A stretch of DNA of 64,000 nt. Origin: Nonomuraea thailandensis (GTDB lineage Bacteria; Actinomycetota; Actinomycetes; Streptosporangiales; Streptosporangiaceae). A program made the translations under genes and the position numbers. The notes beneath the pieces were generated by a model. It saw only the letters and a program-made list of their open reading frames with translations. It was not told the DNA's origin and did not search any database. The stretch is from assembly GCF_024172165.1 (NCBI RefSeq), contig NZ_JAMZEB010000002.1, forward strand, positions 12,235,501 to 12,299,500, in the 5' to 3' direction. Positions 15,820 to 24,711 of the stretch are shown here, piece by piece (within the stretch, counting starts at the first letter, position 1; every line of letters begins with the position of its first letter).

Positions 15820-16701
15820 TCACCGCCGGAGGTCCCGCGGCGCGATGACGGTGGCCAGCCCGTCCAGCAGGCGTTCCAGGCCGAAGGCGAACAGCGACTC
15901 CAGGTCCAGCTCCGCGCCCGGCTCCGTGATCCGGGCGATCAGCGCCCCTTCGAAGGGCAGCCGCGCCTTGACCCACTGCTTGCTGGTCAGCCCCGTGTCC
16001 AGCTCGGCCCCCGCCTCGCTCTCGATGTTGATCGCCGTGCCCCGCACGAAGTTGACCAGCGTGCCGTAGACGTGCAGCCGGGTGCCGGGATCCAGGCCGA
16101 GGTCGTCGAGCGCGCGCAAGGTCCACTGCCCGTACGCCAGCAGCCCCGGCAGCGCGACCGGCCGGGTGATCGACACCAGCCGCGGCAACCACGGATGGCG
16201 ATGGTAGGCGCCCCACTGGAGCTGAGCGGCCACCCGCAGGTGGGAACGCCACCCCGGCGGCGGCTCCGGATACTCGATCTCGGCGAACGCGGCGTCCGCG
16301 ATGAGCTGGGTGAGCTCGGCCCTGGCGTCGAGGTGCCGGTAGAGGGTCATGGTGGCGACCCCGAGCTTGGCCGCCACCGCCCGCATGGACAGCGCGGCCA
16401 GACCGTCGGCGTCGACGATCTCCATGGCCGCGCGGACGAGCCGGTCGCGTTCCAGCCCTCCGGCCGACCGCGCCGGCAGCCTCCGGGGCGCGACCACGGC
16501 GCCGACCCGGGACGTGGACTCGATGGCGCCCGCCTGCTTGAGCGCGGCCAGCGCCTTGGTGGCCGTCGCCATCGCGACACCCCACTCGCTCATGATCGCC
16601 CTGGTCGTGGGGACGGGATCGCCGGGCCGCAGCTCCCCCTCGGCGATGCGGCGCTCGATGTCGGCCACGATGCGCAGGTACGGCGGTCGCGGATCGTTCA
16701 C
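15820..16701 (-). CDS. GntR-TetR fusion transcriptional regulator
   Basis: A 293-residue regulator with two DNA-binding domains. Residues 5-72 are a GntR winged helix (PYLRIVADIERRIAEGELRP, PTTRAIMSEWGVAMATATKA). Residues 84-135 are a TetR helix-turn-helix (LVRAAMEIVDADGLAALSMR, AAKLGVATMTLYRHLDA), followed by a TetR ligand-binding domain of the TetR_C_1 type. This architecture recurs in actinomycetes, often near drug-resistance or oxidoreductase genes. It lies 19 bases downstream of the carotenoid-oxygenase gene on the same strand, so it may be co-transcribed with and control it. Confidence 0.8.
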   Translation of the reverse strand: MNDPRPPYLRIVADIERRIAEGELRPGDPVPTTRAIMSEWGVAMATATKALAALKQAGAIESTSRVGAVVAPRRLPARSAGGLERDRLVRAAMEIVDADGLAALSMRAVAAKLGVATMTLYRHLDARAELTQLIADAAFAEIEYPEPPPGWRSHLRVAAQLQWGAYHRHPWLPRLVSITRPVALPGLLAYGQWTLRALDDLGLDPGTRLHVYGTLVNFVRGTAINIESEAGAELDTGLTSKQWVKARLPFEGALIARITEPGAELDLESLFAFGLERLLDGLATVIAPRDLRR

Positions 16702-16720
16702 GACGTCATGCTGCCATGCC

Positions 16721-17980
16721 TCAGTGATCGGGCAGCCAGTTGCCGTGCAGGCCGAGCGGCACCCTGACGGGGAGGTGCACCCGCGCGACGGGCTCGCCGG
16801 TGAAGTCCTGGGCCGAGAGGATCACCAGGTCGGCGGCGCCGCGCCCGGCGTCGTGCACGTACGTCAGCAGGTACCCCTCGTCCTCGCCCGCGCCCGTGGC
16901 GGCGAACACGGCCTCCCCGACCGCCGCGTCCCCGCCGAACCCGTGCACCTCAGCCGTCCCCCGCTCCAGGTCATGCTTGACCAGGGCGTTGGTGAAGGCG
17001 TCGTCGGGCGGCTGCCCCTCGGGCGTGAACGGGATCCCGTACAGGGCGGTCGCGGCCGAATAGCCGTAACGGTACGGCCGGGTGGCCCGCGCCTCGTTCA
17101 CGCGGGGGAAGTCCTGGGGCCGGTCGTCGAGGCGTCGCTGACGGACCCCGTCCGGCGTGATCGTCCAGCGGTCCAGCACGGGCCGGATCGCCCCGGGGTC
17201 GGCGGGATCGAACGGCCCCTCGGCCGTGACCAGGTCGACCACGACGCAGTCGCCGTCGTCGTAGGCGTTGAGCGTGTGGCTGACGTGCACGGGGTCGAGG
17301 TCCAGCCAGCGCACCTCACCACCGGCCCGCGGCATCACGCCCACCCGGGTCGGATGCTCCGGCAGCCACCGGCACTCGAACCCGTCGAAACCCAGCGGGG
17401 TGTCCCACAACACCACGTGGGACTCGGTGAGTGCGAAGTCGTGCAGGAACGGCGTGCGGGTCATGGGGATGGCGGTGGTCCGGGCGACGCTTCCCCCGGC
17501 GTCGGTCACGATGTGCTGGACGAAGTCGTGGCCCGGCATGTACGACAGCGAGTGCAGCTCGCCGGTGAGCGGGTCGTGCTTGGAGTGCGCCCCCGCCGTG
17601 AACCCCTGCGCCGTCCCGCCCAGGTCGCACAGGCCCACCGTGTTCAGCTCCGCGTCCAGCTCGGCGGGCGGCAGGCCGCCCTCGGCCAGGGCGAAGACGC
17701 GCCGGGCGTGCTCGAACACGTGCACCATGGGCGCGAAGCCCGGTGTCCGTACGAAACGGTTGCGGTACCACTCGGCCCGGCCGTCACGCAGCCTCACCCC
17801 GTGCACCATGCCCTGGCCCATGCCCCAGATGTGCACGGCGGGGTCCTCCACGTTCAGCGCGTTGGGCCCGTTGCGCAGGTAGCGGCCGTTCAGCTCGATC
17901 GGGACGCGTCCGGTGACGGGGAGGTCGAAGGCGGTGATCTCTTCGGTGACGGGGGCGAAGGGCCCTTCCAGATACTTCAT
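16721..17980 (-). CDS. Carotenoid/stilbene cleavage dioxygenase family protein
   Basis: A 419-residue seven-bladed propeller enzyme of the RPE65/CCD family, which splits C=C bonds of carotenoids, apocarotenoids or stilbenes with non-haem Fe(II). Four iron-binding His are seen: H132 (AHSKHD), H180 (LHDFA), H235 (VSHTLNAY) and H412 (LHGNW). GRYLRNGPNAL near residues 32-42 is the N-terminal signature. ATG 17980 was chosen because the conserved N-terminus begins there; no strong ribosome site is visible. The GntR-TetR fusion gene follows. No carotenoid synthesis gene lies nearby, so the substrate is open. Confidence 0.85.
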   Translation of the reverse strand: MKYLEGPFAPVTEEITAFDLPVTGRVPIELNGRYLRNGPNALNVEDPAVHIWGMGQGMVHGVRLRDGRAEWYRNRFVRTPGFAPMVHVFEHARRVFALAEGGLPPAELDAELNTVGLCDLGGTAQGFTAGAHSKHDPLTGELHSLSYMPGHDFVQHIVTDAGGSVARTTAIPMTRTPFLHDFALTESHVVLWDTPLGFDGFECRWLPEHPTRVGVMPRAGGEVRWLDLDPVHVSHTLNAYDDGDCVVVDLVTAEGPFDPADPGAIRPVLDRWTITPDGVRQRRLDDRPQDFPRVNEARATRPYRYGYSAATALYGIPFTPEGQPPDDAFTNALVKHDLERGTAEVHGFGGDAAVGEAVFAATGAGEDEGYLLTYVHDAGRGAADLVILSAQDFTGEPVARVHLPVRVPLGLHGNWLPDH

Positions 17981-18040
17981 GTGAGCACCGTACGGAGAGG
18001 CACGCCTCGGCCCAGCGCCACGCGGGAAATCGTCGGGCTG

Positions 18041-18052
18041 TGCACTAGTGCA
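18041..18052. promoter_or_regulatory. 12-bp perfect palindrome upstream of the dioxygenase gene
   Basis: TGCACTAGTGCA lies 61 bases before the dioxygenase start. It is a plausible operator, perhaps for the GntR-TetR fusion encoded after it. The remaining 18000-18311 interval holds hairpins but no gene. Confidence 0.35.
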
Positions 18053-18203
18053 GGCACGCCCCGTCACGCCGCCGGCCCCCGAACCCCCGGCCCGGCACCG
18101 CGTACGACCTGCGGGCACCCCGCACACCCACCGGCCCGGTCCACGGCCGGCTTCGCGTGATCGGCCTGGCGTGCGCGACGCTTCGGGGCACAGTCGCGTG
18201 CGC

Positions 18204-18223
18204 GGCGCCGCCCACGCGGCGCC
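18204..18223. terminator. 8-bp hairpin in the dioxygenase/tex gap
   Basis: GGCGCCGC (18204-18211) and GCGGCGCC (18216-18223) form a perfect stem with a CCAC loop. It lies 39 bases beyond the stronger tex hairpin and may act as a second terminator. Confidence 0.4.
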
Positions 18224-18261
18224 GAGGCTGGAAAGTGCGCCGCTTGCAGGTGTGCGTGCCG

Positions 18262-18301
18262 CGGCCCGGGCCGACGCGCAGGTGCGTCGTGGCCCGGGCC
18301 G
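18262..18301 (-). terminator. Strong terminator of tex
   Basis: CGGCCCGGGCC (18262-18272) pairs with GGCCCGGGCCG (18291-18301), and inside it GACGC (18273-18277) pairs with GCGTC (18284-18288). The stem of up to 16 pairs begins ten bases after the tex stop. No U tract follows, as is usual for actinobacterial hairpin terminators. Confidence 0.7.
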
Positions 18302-18311
18302 TGCGTTCGTG

Positions 18312-20825
18312 CTAGCGGTTGTCGCCGGTCAGGCCGGCCTTGCGCAGGGCCTCGGCCATGGCGCCGCTCGGAGCGGGCCGGTCCTGGCGGCGCTGGCCGC
18401 CCCGGCCGTCGCCGCGCCCGCGCTGGCCGCCGTCACCACCGCGCTGACCATCGCCCCTGCCACGGCCGCCGTCACGTCCACCGTCACGGCCACCGTTCCC
18501 GCGACCGCCGTCACCGCGACCGCCGTCACCGCGGCCATCTCCACGGCCGCCCTCACCGCGACCGCCGTTCCCGCGCCCGCCTTCACCACGAGCCCCCTGG
18601 CCACGCCCCTGCGGGCCGTCGCCGCGCCCGCCCCCGGGCCGGCCGGCGCCCTTGCGGGGCCCGTCGCCGCCCTGCTGGGCCGTCGTCTCGTCCTCCAGGC
18701 GCAGCGTCAGGGAGATGCGCTTGCGCGGGATGTCCACGTCGAGGACCTTGACGCGGACGATGTCGCCGGGCTTGACCACGTCACGCGGGTCCTTGACGTA
18801 GTTGCGCGACATGGCCGACACGTGCACCAGCCCGTCCTGGTGCACGCCGACGTCGACGAACGCGCCGAACGCCGCCACGTTGGTGACCACGCCCTCCAGG
18901 ATCATGCCGGACGAGAGGTCGGAGATCTTCTCCACGCCCTCCTTGAAGGTGGCGGTCTTGAAGGCGGGACGCGGGTCGCGGCCCGGCTTCTCCAGCTCGC
19001 GCAGGATGTCGGTGACCGTCGGAAGGCCGAACGTCTCGTCCGTGAACTCCTCGGGCCGCAGCGTGCGCAGCGCCGAGGTGTTGCCGATCAGCGCCTTGAG
19101 GTCGGTCTTGGCGGAGGTCAGGATGCGGCGCACCACGGGGTAGGACTCGGGGTGCACGCTCGACATGTCGAGCGGGTCGTCTCCGCCACGGATGCGCAGG
19201 AAGCCCGCGCACTGCTCGAACGCCTTCGGGCCGAGGCGGGGCACGCTCTTGAGCGCCGCGCGGGTGCGGAAGGGGCCGTTGGCGTCGCGGTGGCGGACGA
19301 TGCTCTCGGCCAGCGTCGAGCCGATGCCGGACACGCGGGTCAGCAGGGGCGCCGAGGCGGTGTTGACGTCGACCCCGACGGCGTTGACCGCGTCCTCGAC
19401 GACCGCGTCGAGCGAGCGGGAGAGCTTGGACTCGGCCAGGTCGTGCTGGTACTGGCCGACGCCGATCGACTTGGGGTCGATCTTGACCAGCTCGGCCAGC
19501 GGGTCCTGGAGGCGACGGGCGATGGAGACCGCGCCGCGCAGCGACACGTCGAGCTCGGGCAGCTCCTGCGAGGCGTAGGGGGAGGCCGAGTAGACCGACG
19601 CGCCCGCCTCGGAGACCACGATCTTGGTGAGCCCCGGCATGTGCTTGAGCAGGTCGCCGGCCAGCTTGTCGGTCTCGCGCGAGGCCGTGCCGTTGCCGAT
19701 GGCGATCAGCTCGACGCCGTGGCGCTGCGCGAGCGCCCCCAGCACCGCCAGCGACTGGTCCCACTGCCGCTTGGGCTCGTGCGGGTAGATGGTGGCGGTC
19801 TCGACGACCTTGCCGGTGGCGTCGACCACGGCGACCTTCACGCCCGTGCGCAGGCCGGGGTCGAGCCCCATCGTCGGCCGCGCGCCGGCCGGAGCGGCGA
19901 GCAGCAGGTCGCGCAGGTTGGTGGCGAACACCCGCACCGCCTCCTCCTCGGCCGCCTGCCACAGCCGCATGCGCAGGTCGATGCCCAGGTGCACGAGGAT
20001 GCGCGTGCGCCAGGCCCAGCGCACGGTCTCGCCCAGCCACTTGTCGGCCGGGCGGCCCTGGTCGGAGATGCCGAACCGGGAGGCGATGCGCAGCTCGTAG
20101 TCGGGGCTCTCGTCGGGCTCCAGGGTGACGGAGAGGATCTCCTCCTTCTCGCCCCTGAACATGGCCAGGATCCGGTGGGAGGGCAGCTTGGTGAACGGCT
20201 CGCCGAACTCGAAGTAGTCGGAGAACTTGGCCCCCGCCTCCTCCTTGCCCTCGCGGACCTTCGACGCCAGGCGCCCGTGGCTCCAGAACTGCTCGCGCAG
20301 CCCGCCGATGAGGTCGGCGTCCTCGGCGAAGCGCTCGATCAGGATGGCCCTGGCCCCTTCGAGCGCGGCGCCCGCGTCGGCGACGCCCTCGGTGACGAAG
20401 CCCTCCGCGGTGGCCGCCGGGTCGAGCGTGGGATCGGCGAGGAGCTGGTCGGCCAGCGGCTCCAGCCCGAGCTCGCGCGCGATCTGCGCCTTGGTGCGCC
20501 GCTTGGGCTTGTACGGCAGGTAGATGTCCTCGAGCCTGGCCTTGGTCTCGGCGGCCATGATCTGCTCGCGCAGCTCGTCGTCGAGCTTGCCCTGAGACTC
20601 GATGGACTCCAGGATCGCCGCCCTGCGCTCCTCCAGCTCGCGCAGGTAACGCAGCCGCTCCTCCAGCGTGCGCAGCTGCGCGTCGTCGAGGGTGCCGGTG
20701 GCCTCTTTGCGGTATCGCGCGATGAACGGCACGGTCGCGCCGCCGTCGAGCAGGTCGACGGCCGCCTGCACCTGCCCGTCGCGTACGCCGAGCTCTGCGG
20801 CGATCCGCTGGTGAATAGAGAGCAC
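18312..20825 (-). CDS. tex: Tex-family RNA-binding transcription accessory protein with long RG-rich tail
   Basis: An 837-residue cytosolic protein of the Tex/Spt6-like family: N-terminal helix-turn-helix (IHQRIAAELG, VPFIARYRKEATGTLDDAQL), a YqgF/RuvX-like nuclease fold (GLDPGLRTGVKVAVVD, EAGASVYSAS), helix-hairpin-helix repeats (ALLTRVSGIGSTLAESIV) and an S1 RNA-binding domain (GMILEGVVTNVAAFGAFVDV) near residues 640-715. Residues 719-815 are an unusual Gly/Arg/Asp tail (GGRGDGGRGNGG repeats), then a conserved end (MAEALRKAGL). GTG 20825 follows an AAAGGCAGG site. The amidohydrolase gene ends 27 bases upstream on the same strand. Confidence 0.9.
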   Translation of the reverse strand: MLSIHQRIAAELGVRDGQVQAAVDLLDGGATVPFIARYRKEATGTLDDAQLRTLEERLRYLRELEERRAAILESIESQGKLDDELREQIMAAETKARLEDIYLPYKPKRRTKAQIARELGLEPLADQLLADPTLDPAATAEGFVTEGVADAGAALEGARAILIERFAEDADLIGGLREQFWSHGRLASKVREGKEEAGAKFSDYFEFGEPFTKLPSHRILAMFRGEKEEILSVTLEPDESPDYELRIASRFGISDQGRPADKWLGETVRWAWRTRILVHLGIDLRMRLWQAAEEEAVRVFATNLRDLLLAAPAGARPTMGLDPGLRTGVKVAVVDATGKVVETATIYPHEPKRQWDQSLAVLGALAQRHGVELIAIGNGTASRETDKLAGDLLKHMPGLTKIVVSEAGASVYSASPYASQELPELDVSLRGAVSIARRLQDPLAELVKIDPKSIGVGQYQHDLAESKLSRSLDAVVEDAVNAVGVDVNTASAPLLTRVSGIGSTLAESIVRHRDANGPFRTRAALKSVPRLGPKAFEQCAGFLRIRGGDDPLDMSSVHPESYPVVRRILTSAKTDLKALIGNTSALRTLRPEEFTDETFGLPTVTDILRELEKPGRDPRPAFKTATFKEGVEKISDLSSGMILEGVVTNVAAFGAFVDVGVHQDGLVHVSAMSRNYVKDPRDVVKPGDIVRVKVLDVDIPRKRISLTLRLEDETTAQQGGDGPRKGAGRPGGGRGDGPQGRGQGARGEGGRGNGGRGEGGRGDGRGDGGRGDGGRGNGGRDGGRDGGRGRGDGQRGGDGGQRGRGDGRGGQRRQDRPAPSGAMAEALRKAGLTGDNR

Positions 20826-20852
20826 TTGCCTGCCTTTCGATGGTCCCGCCGG

Positions 20853-22019
20853 TCAATTGTGCAGGACGACGCCGTCTTTCATGACCAGAGTGCGCGCCGG
20901 GTGAACGACCACGGCCTCCGCCGGGCTCCCCGCGGGCACCACGACGAGGTCGGCGCGGTCGCCGGGAGCCAGGCCGTAGTCGTCGAGGCCGAGCGCCCGC
21001 GCGCCGCCGACGGTGGCGGCCTCCAGCGCCAGCTCGATGTCGTCGTCCCTGCGGAACGTGCTGCGGTAGGCGAGGTGCATGGCGCGCTCCAGCATGTCGC
21101 CGCTGCCGTACGGGCCCCACAGGTCGCGGATGCCGTCGTGCCCGCACGCGACCGTGACCCCGGCGGCCCGCAGCTTGCTGACGGGAGGCACGGGGAAGCT
21201 GTAGACGGCCGCGGTGACCACCGCGACCCCGGCCTCGGCCAGGCCCTCGACGAGGCGGTCCTGGTGGGCGTCGTCGAGCTGGCCCAGCGCGTACGCGTGG
21301 CTCACCGCCACCCTGCCGCCCAGCCCGAGCGCCTTCGTCCGCTCGATGATCAGCTCCAGCTCCCACCCGCCCAGCGAGCCCCCGTCGTGCAGGTGGATGT
21401 CGAGGTGGGCGCCGTAGCGCCCGGCCAGGCCGAAGATCAGGTCGAGGTGGCGCACCGGATCGCGGTCGATGCCCGCCGGGTCGAGCCCGCCCACCGCCTC
21501 CACGCCGCTCTTCAGCGCCTCCTCCAGCAGCTCGGCGGTGCCCGGGCTGGTCAGCACGCCGTGCTGGGGGAAGGCGACCTGGCGCACGTCGACGGGGGAG
21601 CCGGCCGCGGCCTCGCGCACGGCCTCCACGCCGCGCAGGCCGGCCACCGGATCGATGTCGGTGTGGGTGCGGACGTGCGTGGTGCCCGCCGCGCTCATGC
21701 GCTCCAGCAGCGCGGCGATCCGGGCCACGCTCGGCACGCCCAGCTCGGCGCGGCGGCCGAGGTCGTTGGCGATGCGGCCGGAGAGCGTGTCGTCGGCGGA
21801 GTGGGGCACCCACGGCCCGCCGTAGAGGGTCTTGTCGAGATGGCAGTGCGCCTCGACGAGGCCGGGCAGGACGAGCTGCCCCGCCACGTCGAAGACCCGG
21901 GCGCCGGGCGCCTCGATCGGGCCGAGCGAGACCCGGTCGACGCGGCCCTCGCGGACCAGGATGTCGGCAGGCGCCCCGAGCCCCCAGGGGAGCCCGCCGC
22001 GCAGCAGCACGTCGGTCAT
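20853..22019 (-). CDS. Cytosine deaminase-like amidohydrolase
   Basis: A 388-residue metal-dependent deaminase of the CodA branch. Metal and catalytic residues are visible in EAHCHLDKT (HxH), THTDID, DIHLHDGG (His), SHAYALG (His) and CGHDGIRDLWGPYG (Asp). The substrate could be cytosine, isocytosine or another N-heterocycle; a hydantoinase-type operon starts only 1.6 kb away. ATG 22019 follows TAGGGT by seven bases, so the mRNA is probably leaderless; the in-frame GTG at 22028 overlaps that box. The Tex gene follows after 27 bases. Confidence 0.8.
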   Translation of the reverse strand: MTDVLLRGGLPWGLGAPADILVREGRVDRVSLGPIEAPGARVFDVAGQLVLPGLVEAHCHLDKTLYGGPWVPHSADDTLSGRIANDLGRRAELGVPSVARIAALLERMSAAGTTHVRTHTDIDPVAGLRGVEAVREAAAGSPVDVRQVAFPQHGVLTSPGTAELLEEALKSGVEAVGGLDPAGIDRDPVRHLDLIFGLAGRYGAHLDIHLHDGGSLGGWELELIIERTKALGLGGRVAVSHAYALGQLDDAHQDRLVEGLAEAGVAVVTAAVYSFPVPPVSKLRAAGVTVACGHDGIRDLWGPYGSGDMLERAMHLAYRSTFRRDDDIELALEAATVGGARALGLDDYGLAPGDRADLVVVPAGSPAEAVVVHPARTLVMKDGVVLHN

Positions 22020-22082
22020 GCCCAGCACCCTAAAGGGCGGGACCGACGATTTCCCTGCCTCAGGTGTGACGGTTCTGAAGAC

Positions 22083-22487
<405 letters not shown>

Positions 22488-22503
22488 GTCGCTGCTCCTT
22501 AGT

Positions 22504-22545
22504 AGACAGACCTGTCTGTGCAGCCAAGAGTAGACAGATCTGTCT
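22504..22545. promoter_or_regulatory. Twin TetR operators between ohr and its regulator
   Basis: AGACAGACCTGTCT (22504-22517) and AGACAGATCTGTCT (22532-22545) share the same hexamer arms. Their centres are 28 bp apart, nearly three helical turns, so two dimers would sit on almost the same face. The second ends 14 bases before the regulator's GTG. TetR-family proteins commonly bind AGACAG-type half sites. Confidence 0.75.
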
Positions 22546-22559
22546 GGTATCGTCAACGG

Positions 22560-23117
22560 GTGAGCGTGAGAACGGCGAGCCCGGCACGGACCCGGGTGAT
22601 GGAGACCGCCTCCCGCCTGTTCTACGGCGAGGGCGTCCACACGGTGGGCATCGACCGGATCATCGCGGAGGCGGGGGTCGCCAAGGCGACCTTCTACCAC
22701 CACTTCCCGAGCAAGGACGAGCTGGTCAGGGCCTACATCGTCGAGCAGTCGGCGACGCAGCGCGGCCTGGCGGAGAGCGTGCGCGAGGGCTCACCGAGGC
22801 AGCGCCTGCACGCCGTCTTCGCCTACATGTGCGAGTTCGGGGCCGGCCCCGCCTTCCGCGGCTGCCCCTTCGTCAACACGGCGGCGGAATACCCCGATCC
22901 CGGGCACCCCGTGCGCGAGGCCATCGCCGCGCACCGGCGCTGGAACCGCGATCTCTACCGCGACCTGCTGGCCGCCGACGGCCACCCGGACCCCGACGGC
23001 ACCGCCGACGTGCTCATGCTGGTCAGGGACGGGCTCGTGGTCGGCTTCGACCTCGACGACCCCGCCACTGTCAGGGCCGCCGTCGAGAAGGCGCTCTCCC
23101 GGGTGCTGAAGCCCTGA
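22560..23117 (+). CDS. TetR family regulator, probable repressor of ohr
   Basis: A 185-residue TetR protein. The DNA-binding domain runs from RVMETASRLFYGEGVHTVG through DRIIAEAGVAKATFYHHFPS, and the ligand domain is helical. Cys115-region residues (FRGCPFVNTAAEYPDPGHPV) form the motif common to the AcrR subgroup whose targets carry AGACAG operators. GTG 22560 is the start that leaves both operators upstream. No purine-rich ribosome site is evident, so it may be leaderless. Its stop abuts the convergent RpiB-like stop inside TGATCA with no bases between. Confidence 0.85.
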   Translation: MSVRTASPARTRVMETASRLFYGEGVHTVGIDRIIAEAGVAKATFYHHFPSKDELVRAYIVEQSATQRGLAESVREGSPRQRLHAVFAYMCEFGAGPAFRGCPFVNTAAEYPDPGHPVREAIAAHRRWNRDLYRDLLAADGHPDPDGTADVLMLVRDGLVVGFDLDDPATVRAAVEKALSRVLKP

Positions 23118-23552
23118 TCAGATGGCGTCGAGGTGGGCGACGTTCGCCACGTCGGCCGGGTCGGTGCTCGGGCGCCCCGCGAGCCACGCGTCCAGGATCT
23201 CGTCCAGCACCACGTCCGAGGTGAGGCGGAGGCTGAGCGCCAGCACGTTGGCGTCGTTCCACTTGCGGGCGCCGTCGGCGGTGTAGGCGTCCACGCACAG
23301 CGCCGCGCGCACGCCGGGCACCTTGTTCGCGGCGATCGACGCGCCCGTGCCGGTCCAGCAGCAGACGACCGCCTGCTCGGCGCGGCCCTCGCTGACGTCC
23401 CTGGCGGCCAGCTCGCAGGCCCACGCCCAGTCGTCGCGCTCGCCGTCGCCGAGCGCGCCGTGGGTCACGACCTCGTGCCCCCGCCTGCGCAGCTCGGACA
23501 CGACCCGCTCGGCCACGCCGTCCGTGCTGTCGGCGGCCACGGAAATCCGCAT
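23118..23552 (-). CDS. RpiB/LacA/LacB-family sugar-phosphate isomerase
   Basis: A 144-residue isomerase of the ribose-5-phosphate isomerase B fold. Family features are ISVAADSTDG at the start, VTHG (His31) and the phosphate/active-site loop CCWTGTGASIAANK, with Cys64 and Cys65 at the catalytic position, then KWNDANVLALSLR. It probably interconverts an aldose and ketose phosphate; the CWTGTG variant is a clade distinct from classic RpiB (CGTGIG), so the sugar may differ. An AAGGAGGAGGG site precedes ATG 23552. The gene converges tail-to-tail with the TetR gene. Confidence 0.85.
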   Translation of the reverse strand: MRISVAADSTDGVAERVVSELRRRGHEVVTHGALGDGERDDWAWACELAARDVSEGRAEQAVVCCWTGTGASIAANKVPGVRAALCVDAYTADGARKWNDANVLALSLRLTSDVVLDEILDAWLAGRPSTDPADVANVAHLDAI

Positions 23553-23643
23553 GCGTCCCTCCTCCTTCGCCTTCCAGGGTAGAGGCGGCACGCGGCCGTG
23601 AGACTGGCGTCAGAAGGCCGTATGTGCTTGGTTGTGGCGACAT

Positions 23644-24711
23644 ATGCGACTTGAAATGAACGACATTCCGGCCCTCGCCCGCGGCTGCGCCGTGCTGGGC
23701 ACCGGTGGCGGGGGAGACGTGCGCACGGGGTCGCTGGCCGCGATCAGAGCCATCCGCGAGTACGGCCCCGTGCCCCTGCTGACACTCGGCGACCTGCCCG
23801 CGGACGCGCTGATCCTGCCGCTGTCCGGCATCGGCGCGCCGACCGTCAGCCACGAGATGATCCACGGGGAGGACGAGCCGAAGCGCATCGCCGAGGAGGC
23901 CGAGCGCATCTTCGGCCGGCCGCCGGGCGCGATCATGTCCTCCGAGATCGGCGGCGCCAACGGCGTCGCGCCCGTCGCCTGGGCCGCCCAGCTCGGGGTG
24001 CCGCTGCTCGACGCCGACGGGATGGGCCGGGCCTTCCCCGAGGTCCAGATGGTCTCGATGTACGTGGCGGGGATCCCGGCCGACCTGGTGATCATGTCCG
24101 ACGTGGCGGGCAACGTGGTGACGATCCGCCCGGTCGACGGTCTCTGGTCCGAGCGCATCGCGCGGGCCGTCTGCGTGGCGGCGGGCTCGCACGCGCTGAT
24201 GTCCGACTACCTGCTGACCGCCGGCCGGGCCAGGGGCGCGGTCATCGAGGGTACGGTCACCCGCGCCCTGGAGATCGGCCGGGCGACCGAGGGCACGGCG
24301 GACCCGCTCGGCGCCCTGCGCGACCGCCTCGGCGCCGCCAGGCTGATCACCGGCAAGCTGACCGACGTGGAGCGGCGCACCACGGGCGGCTTCGTCCGGG
24401 GCACGGCCACGATCGAGGGCACCGGCGACGACCGTGGCCGCCGCCTGAGCCTGGAGCTGCAGAACGAGAACCTGGTCGCGATCGAGGACGGCCGGGTGCG
24501 CGCCATGGTGCCCGACCTCATCACGGTCGTGGACACCGAGACCGCGGCCGCCGTCCAGACCGAGGGCCTGCGGTACGGCCAGCGCGTCACGGTGCTCGCC
24601 TGGCCCTGCGACCCGCTCTGGCGCACCCCCAGGGGCCTGGAGACGGCCGGGCCACGGGCGTTCGGCTACGACCTGGACTACGTGCCCGTCGAGGAGCTGT
24701 CACATGGCTGA
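23644..24711 (+). CDS. DUF917 family protein
   Basis: A 355-residue cytosolic protein of DUF917, often found beside hydantoinase/oxoprolinase genes. The opening IPALARGCAVLGTGGGGDV and SSEIGGANGVAP, DADGMGRAFPEVQM are the conserved blocks. The enzymatic role is undefined; the family is linked by context to ring-opening of hydantoins, lactams or similar compounds. ATG 23644 or 23656 is possible; neither has a good ribosome site and I chose the longer. It overlaps the hydantoinase-like gene by eight bases, indicating translational coupling, and opens the seven-gene operon. Confidence 0.8.
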   Translation: MRLEMNDIPALARGCAVLGTGGGGDVRTGSLAAIRAIREYGPVPLLTLGDLPADALILPLSGIGAPTVSHEMIHGEDEPKRIAEEAERIFGRPPGAIMSSEIGGANGVAPVAWAAQLGVPLLDADGMGRAFPEVQMVSMYVAGIPADLVIMSDVAGNVVTIRPVDGLWSERIARAVCVAAGSHALMSDYLLTAGRARGAVIEGTVTRALEIGRATEGTADPLGALRDRLGAARLITGKLTDVERRTTGGFVRGTATIEGTGDDRGRRLSLELQNENLVAIEDGRVRAMVPDLITVVDTETAAAVQTEGLRYGQRVTVLAWPCDPLWRTPRGLETAGPRAFGYDLDYVPVEELSHG

